Of a stretch of 11,659 nucleotides of DNA, positions 6,621-11,659 are shown in pieces. This DNA is from Acidobacteriota bacterium. GTDB taxonomy: Bacteria; Acidobacteriota; Vicinamibacteria; Vicinamibacterales; 2-12-FULL-66-21. The position numbers and the translations under genes are program-made. The stretch's first letter is position 1. The number at the start of each line of letters is the position of its first letter. The notes beneath the pieces were generated by a model that saw nothing but the letters and a program-made list of their open reading frames with translations, made no database searches and had not been told where the DNA came from. The stretch is taken from the NCBI GenBank assembly GCA_013694845.1, contig JACDBQ010000125.1, positions 1 through 11,659 of the forward strand, in the 5' to 3' direction.

Positions 6621-9600
6621 ATGTCCCTGATACAGCGTGCGCTTTCACCGCTTGTGGAGGTGCGCAAGGAAGAGAGCGTCGGGATGGTCCTGATGTTCAC
6701 CTACTCCTTCCTTGCCATGACGGCCTACAACGTTCTCAAGCCCGTCACGCGGTCGAAATACATCAGCGATCTGGGCGCCGACAACCTGCCGTACGTCCTG
6801 CTGGTCGCCGGCCTCCTCATCGGGGTGCTGATGACCGGCTACTCCTGGCTGATCGCACGGCTGCCCAGGCGGGGCGCCCTCGCGATCACGCAGGTCGGGA
6901 TGGCCGGGCTGCTCATCGCGTTCTGGTTTCTCTTCCAGACGAATGCGCGGTGGACGTCGGCGGCGTTCTACCTGGTTGGATTGATCCTCGGCATTCTTCT
7001 CATCAGCCAGTTCTGGACGGTCGCCAACCTGGTCTACGACGCCCGCCAGGCCAAGCGTCTGTTCGGGTTCATCGGCGGGGGCGCCCCGCTTGGCGGCATG
7101 GCCGGCTCGTTCATTCTGCAGACATTCACCGACGACATCGGCACCACCAATATGTTGCTGATCAGCAGCGGCATGCTGGTGTTGTGCGCACTGCTGGTGT
7201 GGACGATCCTTCGCCGCACCCAGGCGGATCCTGCAGACGTAGCCGCTGCGGCCAAGGAGGAAAAAGGGGTCGGCTTCACCGAGGCGCTCGGCCTTCTGCG
7301 CGATTCGAAGCACCTGCAGATCATCGCGCTCGTCATCAGCTTCGCCGCGGTTGGAGCTGCGATCATCGAACAGCAACTGAACATGGCAGCGGAAGCCGCC
7401 AAGGGCGCGGGCGCGACGGATTCGATCACGATCTTCCTCGCCAAGGTCCAGCTCTGGACCTCCACGATCGGGTTCATCATCCAGATCTGGCTGACGAGCA
7501 AGATCCACCGATACCTGGGCATCGGTTTCGCGCTGATGGTGCTGCCGGTGAGCCTGGGCGCAAGTGCGGTGGTGATGCTGTTCAACGCTGCCCTCTGGGC
7601 ACCGGGACTCGCGCGCGTGCTCGATCAGTCTCTGCGCTACACCGTTGACAAGACAACCCGCGAGATCCTCTTCCTTCCCCTGCCGGGCGATCTGAAGGTG
7701 AAGGCGAAGTCGTTCGTGGACGTCACGGTCGACCGCATGGCCAAAGCGGGCGGCGCCCTGCTGCTGCTCGTCCTGGTTCAGCCGTGGGGATTGAACCTGA
7801 ACTGGCAGCAACTGAGCTACGCCAGCCTGAGCGTGATGGCGCTCTGGATCTTCATGTCGTTCAGGGCGCGCCGCGGGTATCTTGCAGCATTCCGTCAGAG
7901 CATCGAACGTCGTGATCTCAGGCCGGCCGAACTGCGCCTGAGCGGAGCGGACCTGTCGACTGTCGAAACACTGGTGCAGGAATTGTCCCACCCGCAGCCG
8001 GCGCGGGTGGTGTACGCCATCGACATGCTCGAGTCGCTCGAGAAGTCGAGCCTCGTCACTCCCCTGCTCCTCTTTCACGAGGCGCCCGAAGTCCGGGAAC
8101 GCGCGCTCCGGGCCATCGGCGAAGCGCGCAGCGACATCGCCACGCAGTGGGTTCCCCAGGTACGCCGCGCGCTTGCGGACCCCCACCCGGGCGTACAGGC
8201 GGCGGCCTTGCGCGCACTCGGCGCGATCGCCCATGAAGACGCGGCGACTCTGGCGAGGCCGATGCTGGCCGACCAGGATCCGCGCATCCGCGCCACCGCC
8301 GCGGTCGCGCTGGCATCGAGCCAGAACCCTGGAGACGTCGCCGCCGCGGAAGCGACCCTCGGAGAGATCGTCTCCGGGATCGCCGACGACACGCGCACGG
8401 CCCGACGAGAGGTCGCGGCCGCCCTCGGCCACGTGAAGGAGCCCCGTTTCCAGCGACTGCTCATCCCCCTGATGTACGACCCGTCTTCCGAAGTCGCGGA
8501 CGAAGCGATGGAAAGCGTGGGCAAGACCGGCACCGCCGATTACCTCTTCGTGCCCGCGCTCGTCAGCCTTCTCCGGAACCGCCACCTCAAGGGGCGGGCC
8601 CGCAGCGTGCTGGTCGGCTACGGCCAACCGGTCATCGACACGCTCGCCCACTTCATGGGTGACGAGAACGAGGATGTCTGGATTCGCCGGCACATCCCCA
8701 GTACGGTCGCTCTGATCCCGGCGCAGAAATCCGTCGACGCCCTGGTGTCGCGCCTGGAGGATCCCGACCGCTTCCTGCGGTACAAGGTGATGGCGGCGCT
8801 CGGCCGCCTTCGCCGGGAGGTCGACGGGTTGAAGTTCCCCGCCGACAAGATCGAGGCCGCACTGCTGCGGGAAGCGCGGCAGTTCTTCATGTATCTGTCG
8901 CTCGGCCGCAATCTGGCGACCCGCGCCGACGTCGACGACACATCCCTCATCGCCACGGGTCTCCGCGAGAAGATCGGTCGAGGCCGCGACCGCATCTACC
9001 AGCTTCTCGCCTTGATCTTCCCGCCGTCCGACATCGCGGCCGCACAGTGGACGCTGGCGCACGGCGACGCGCGCAACCGGGCCAGCGCATCCGAGTACCT
9101 CGACAACCTGCTGACTGGCGCCATCCGCAAGATGGTGATGCCGATCCTCGAGGACCTGCCGGTCGGCGAGCAGGTGCGTCGCGGGAACGTGCTGATCCGG
9201 ACCCGGCCGCGCGACCTGGAAGAGACGCTGCTGCAGTTGATCAATGACGACGACCAGGTGATTTCGGCGTGCGCCATCGAGCTCGTTCGACAGCGAAAAG
9301 TCTGGGCGCTCGCGGGCGACATCGAGCACGTGCTGGCACATCGCGACGTGCGGGACTGGTTCGTCTTCGAGGCTGCCTCGTGGGCGCTCGCCGAACACCG
9401 GATGCCCGCGGAACGCCGCCGCGAACTCTGGCTGGAACCGCTGCCCGCGGCCGTCCTCGCCTCCGAACTGCGCGCACTCCCGCTGTTCTCGTCGGTGTCG
9501 ATCGACGAGTTGTTCCGGATCGCCGGGGCCGCACGGCAGATCCGTCACGAAGCGGGAACCACCCTGATCGCCGAGCGCTCCGTGCCGGAAATGCTGCACG

Positions 9601-10364
9601 TCCTGCTCGACGGGCAGGTCACGATCACCGGTGGCAACCGTCCGCCGGAGACGGTGTCGGCGCCAGCCGCACTGGGCTTCCTCGAAGCACTCCAGTCGAA
9701 GCCGATGCGTCGGAGCGCGCGGACGGCCGGTGTCGCGGTCACGCTGGCGCTGACCACTGAGGAACTGAGAACGCAGCTCGCCTACAATCCTGAGCTCGTG
9801 CGAGGCCTGTTCGCGACCATGGCGGACCGCGCTCGGAGATCAGGGCGGAAAGAGGTCTTCGCGAGCGGTGCGGCGACCGACCTGCAGCAACTGGCCGTCG
9901 AGGGTCTGCAGCCGGTCGAGAAGGTGCTCGCCATTCAGCGCGTCGGCGTCTTCCGCCACTTCTCGGCTCAGGAAGCCCAACATCTCGCACGGATCACCCG
10001 AACCGTCGACATGAAGGCGGGTGCGCAACTCTTCAAAGCGACGGAACGACCAGCCACCTGGCTGATCATGTCGGGAGAAGTCGAGCTCGAAGCGAACGAC
10101 GCCCGGCCTGCCGCGGTCGCGCGGGGTGGAGATGTGATCGGATCGTTCGTGGCGCTCGCCGGCCCAAGCGTCGGCCAGAACGCCCGTGTGACGCAAAGCG
10201 GCGTCGCGCTTCAGATCGATCGCGACGATCTGTTCGAAGTACTCGGCGACAGACCCGACATGCTCTGGCAGCTGTTTGCCGGCCTCCTGGAGACGCCCGG
10301 GCAGGCTCTCGTCTCCGACACCGGGATGGTGTCGACAGATACCCAGTCGGCCTTGACGATCTGA
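6621..10364 (+). CDS. NTT-like carrier fused to HEAT repeats and two cyclic-nucleotide-binding-like domains
   Basis: The 1247-residue product has three parts. First is a polytopic carrier domain (about 1-425) with LKPVTRSKYI at 39-48, DARQAKRLFGFIGGG at 140-154 and DQSLRYTVDKTTREILFLPL at 335-354, matching the leftward paralogue. Second is a long HEAT-repeat domain (about 445-940), with clear units such as 518-536 and 549-567. Third are two beta-roll domains like those of Crp (about 952-1070 and 1105-1225), each opening with the LF/VF...F motif (LPLFSSVSIDEL, VGVFRHFSAQEA) and containing a glycine turn (LLDGQV, MSGEVEL). The binding cassettes are degenerate: the first keeps GFLEAL and RRSART, while the second has GSFVAL with no Glu after the glycine. 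The ATG at 6621 was chosen; a GTG at 6615 would add two residues. The Shine-Dalgarno is weak (TAGG at 6609-6612). The C-terminus meets the convergent GGT-like gene 19 bp away. The substrate is unknown; the C-terminal domains may gate or sense, or may only be structural. Confidence 0.85.
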   Translation: MSLIQRALSPLVEVRKEESVGMVLMFTYSFLAMTAYNVLKPVTRSKYISDLGADNLPYVLLVAGLLIGVLMTGYSWLIARLPRRGALAITQVGMAGLLIAFWFLFQTNARWTSAAFYLVGLILGILLISQFWTVANLVYDARQAKRLFGFIGGGAPLGGMAGSFILQTFTDDIGTTNMLLISSGMLVLCALLVWTILRRTQADPADVAAAAKEEKGVGFTEALGLLRDSKHLQIIALVISFAAVGAAIIEQQLNMAAEAAKGAGATDSITIFLAKVQLWTSTIGFIIQIWLTSKIHRYLGIGFALMVLPVSLGASAVVMLFNAALWAPGLARVLDQSLRYTVDKTTREILFLPLPGDLKVKAKSFVDVTVDRMAKAGGALLLLVLVQPWGLNLNWQQLSYASLSVMALWIFMSFRARRGYLAAFRQSIERRDLRPAELRLSGADLSTVETLVQELSHPQPARVVYAIDMLESLEKSSLVTPLLLFHEAPEVRERALRAIGEARSDIATQWVPQVRRALADPHPGVQAAALRALGAIAHEDAATLARPMLADQDPRIRATAAVALASSQNPGDVAAAEATLGEIVSGIADDTRTARREVAAALGHVKEPRFQRLLIPLMYDPSSEVADEAMESVGKTGTADYLFVPALVSLLRNRHLKGRARSVLVGYGQPVIDTLAHFMGDENEDVWIRRHIPSTVALIPAQKSVDALVSRLEDPDRFLRYKVMAALGRLRREVDGLKFPADKIEAALLREARQFFMYLSLGRNLATRADVDDTSLIATGLREKIGRGRDRIYQLLALIFPPSDIAAAQWTLAHGDARNRASASEYLDNLLTGAIRKMVMPILEDLPVGEQVRRGNVLIRTRPRDLEETLLQLINDDDQVISACAIELVRQRKVWALAGDIEHVLAHRDVRDWFVFEAASWALAEHRMPAERRRELWLEPLPAAVLASELRALPLFSSVSIDELFRIAGAARQIRHEAGTTLIAERSVPEMLHVLLDGQVTITGGNRPPETVSAPAALGFLEALQSKPMRRSARTAGVAVTLALTTEELRTQLAYNPELVRGLFATMADRARRSGRKEVFASGAATDLQQLAVEGLQPVEKVLAIQRVGVFRHFSAQEAQHLARITRTVDMKAGAQLFKATERPATWLIMSGEVELEANDARPAAVARGGDVIGSFVALAGPSVGQNARVTQSGVALQIDRDDLFEVLGDRPDMLWQLFAGLLETPGQALVSDTGMVSTDTQSALTI

Positions 10365-10376
10365 GGGCGTACCCTC
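10363..10376. terminator. Small hairpin between convergent genes, possible weak bidirectional terminator
   Basis: GAGGG at 10363-10367 and CCCTC at 10372-10376 form a perfect 5-bp stem with a CGTA loop. It starts inside the stop codon of the HEAT-carrier gene and lies in the 19-bp gap before the stop of the convergent GGT-like gene. There is no T-run on either side, so it does not meet the usual intrinsic-terminator pattern; it could equally be chance. Confidence 0.25.
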
Positions 10377-10383
10377 GCGGCTG

Positions 10384-11659
10384 CTACTGACGGACCCCCG
10401 AGGCAGCGTGAGAGCGGCGCGGTTCCGCGCCCCCTTGAACCTCGCCTTTGGCAACGTCGACGAGAACGGCGGCAGCGTACCCGTACCTGAGCTCCCCCTT
10501 CCGGCCGATCTTCGTGAAACGATGACCGCGGTTCATCAGGTCCCGAAGCATGTGCGCGGGAAACCGGTCTTCTATCTGCATGCGGCCGACAGCGTTGTCG
10601 AGCGGGTCCCGGCCAACCAGGAACCTCGGTGCCTCGATCGCGCGCTGCGCGCCCATGCCGCCGTCGACGATGTTGAGAATGACGTCATACACCGACGCCG
10701 GTATCCAGGCATTACCTGCGGCCGCGACGGCGAGCATCGGGGTGCCCGGTCCCGCGGCCCCGTCGGGCGCCTTCCTGAACAGCAGCGTCGGCACGCTCGT
10801 CGACGATGAGCGCGCCAGCGGAAGGAAGCGTCCGGGGGGGCCGCCCCCGCCGAATCGGAGGTGATTGTTATAAAGGAAGCCGAGCCCTTCGGATACGTAG
10901 AACGTGCCGCCCCAGGTACTCAACGTCTGGGTGACCGCGATCATGTTGCCGTCGCTGTCAGCCACGGCGAACGCCGTGGTCCCGCGGCCGATCCGTTCGG
11001 GTCGTTCAGTGGGCTCCTGTGCGCCGCCGTAACGTGAGGCCTTCTTCGGATCGATCCGCTTGAACAACGCCGCCGCATGTGATGGGTCGAGATGCGGCCC
11101 GAGGTCCACGGTCCAGAGCGCGGGATCCGCGATCCGGCCCGACTGGTCGCGCACCTTCCAGGATTCGATTACATGATGCAGGAAGTCGGCGTCAGCAGCG
11201 TACGCGGCGCCCGGCTTCGGACGATAGTTTTCGAGGATCTGCAGGGTTTCAATCAGCGAGAGCCCGGTGGACACAGGCGGAGGGGACGAGTACACCGCGT
11301 GATCGCGATAACGCCCCGCCAGCGGCCGCCGCTCGATGGCGCGATACTGGGCGAGATCGTCGAGGGTGATGAGCCCCCCATGTCTGGTCATGTCGGCGGC
11401 GATCCGTCGCGCGATCTCCCCGCGATAGAACGCCTGCGAGCCTCCCTGCGCGATGGCGCGCAGCGTGGCGGCGTAGTCCTTGTTGACGAACCGTTCACCG
11501 GGCTTCGGCACGCGGCCCGCCGGCAGGTAGATCGTTCTGGACGCCGAATACTTCTCGAAGAACCGGCGGCCCTCGACAATCGTCGTCGGTAGCGACTCAT
11601 CCAGCACGAAACCGTTGTCCGCATGCTCGATCGCGGGGGCGACCAGATCGGCCCAGTCC
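10384..11659 (-). CDS. Gamma-glutamyltransferase-family Ntn hydrolase, C-terminal part (5' end outside window)
   Basis: The minus-strand frame is open to the window edge (DWADLVAPAIEHADNGF precedes the GTG at 11605-11607, which is therefore internal), so about 424 residues of a usually 550-600-residue protein are present. GGT-family enzymes are exported precursors that cut themselves at a Thr, which becomes the nucleophile of the small subunit. That Thr is seen in GRGTTAFAVADSDGN, with its codon at 10978-10980. Other family features are PPPVSTG (for the usual PPPxSGG), YNNHL (for LNNQM), the serine-rich RSSSTS segment and the C-terminal GGAEPRRSHAASG. Numbered from that GTG, several E. coli glutamate-binding positions are altered: Asn411 to Ser230, Gln430 to His249, Asp433 to Phe252 and Gly484 to Asn299. 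The protein is therefore a divergent member and may not use glutathione. No regulation is visible, because the promoter is off the window. Confidence 0.88.
   Translation of the reverse strand, partial: DWADLVAPAIEHADNGFVLDESLPTTIVEGRRFFEKYSASRTIYLPAGRVPKPGERFVNKDYAATLRAIAQGGSQAFYRGEIARRIAADMTRHGGLITLDDLAQYRAIERRPLAGRYRDHAVYSSPPPVSTGLSLIETLQILENYRPKPGAAYAADADFLHHVIESWKVRDQSGRIADPALWTVDLGPHLDPSHAAALFKRIDPKKASRYGGAQEPTERPERIGRGTTAFAVADSDGNMIAVTQTLSTWGGTFYVSEGLGFLYNNHLRFGGGGPPGRFLPLARSSSTSVPTLLFRKAPDGAAGPGTPMLAVAAAGNAWIPASVYDVILNIVDGGMGAQRAIEAPRFLVGRDPLDNAVGRMQIEDRFPAHMLRDLMNRGHRFTKIGRKGELRYGYAAAVLVDVAKGEVQGGAEPRRSHAASGVRQ

Noticed and set aside
6645..9599. A 984-codon open frame antisense to the 1247-aa carrier gene
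   Set aside because: It is in exact codon register with the sense gene, so stops could only arise opposite sense TTA, CTA or TCA codons, which GC-rich genes avoid. Its product is rich in Arg, Gly, His and Gln with no recognisable domain, and the sense frame has clear domain structure.
11092..11592. A 166-codon plus-strand frame across the GGT-like gene
   Set aside because: It is antisense to a well-supported coding region, has no recognisable motif and has the composition of a GC-rich shadow frame.
11605..11607. GTG as the start of the GGT-like gene
   Set aside because: The frame continues to the window edge with typical GGT sequence (WADLVAPAIEHADNGF), so this is an internal Val codon of a truncated gene.

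Overview
The window is GC-rich (roughly two-thirds G+C by eye), about 95% coding and entirely chromosomal in character. I saw no mobile element, CRISPR array, tRNA or rRNA. The gene content, especially transporter-HEAT fusions of the NTT (Npt1/Npt2-like) type, suggests an environmental high-GC bacterium, perhaps an acidobacterium of the Vicinamibacteria kind. That placement is inference from gene content only.

Region 1 (1-3995, + strand) is a tightly packed co-directional run. It holds the C-terminal two-thirds or so of an M1-family zinc metallopeptidase (5' end outside the window), an unrecognised polytopic membrane protein, a receiver-HD-GYP response regulator (likely a cyclic-di-GMP phosphodiesterase), and ammonia-dependent NAD+ synthetase (nadE). 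Gaps are about 1, 22 and 27 bp, so one transcript is plausible, although the functions are not obviously related.

Region 2 (4019-10364) is the most interesting part. Two very large genes are transcribed away from each other from only about 49 bp of shared upstream DNA. Both encode an NTT-like carrier domain followed by a long HEAT-repeat domain. The leftward protein (850 aa) ends after the HEAT repeats. The rightward protein (1247 aa) continues into two tandem cyclic-nucleotide-binding-like beta-roll domains with degenerate binding cassettes. They look like ancient paralogues: they share carrier signatures and a gapless HEAT block, yet both lack a lysine that I recall as important in classical ATP/ADP exchangers. 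They may form a paired transport or sensing system with an unknown ligand.

Region 3 (10384-11659, - strand) is the C-terminal part of a gamma-glutamyltranspeptidase-family Ntn hydrolase whose 5' end lies outside the window. The catalytic threonine is present, but several residues that bind the glutamyl group in E. coli GGT are replaced, so its substrate may differ.

There is no gene-free stretch longer than about 50 bp. The many other open frames, including a 984-codon antisense one, are explained by GC-rich codon usage.
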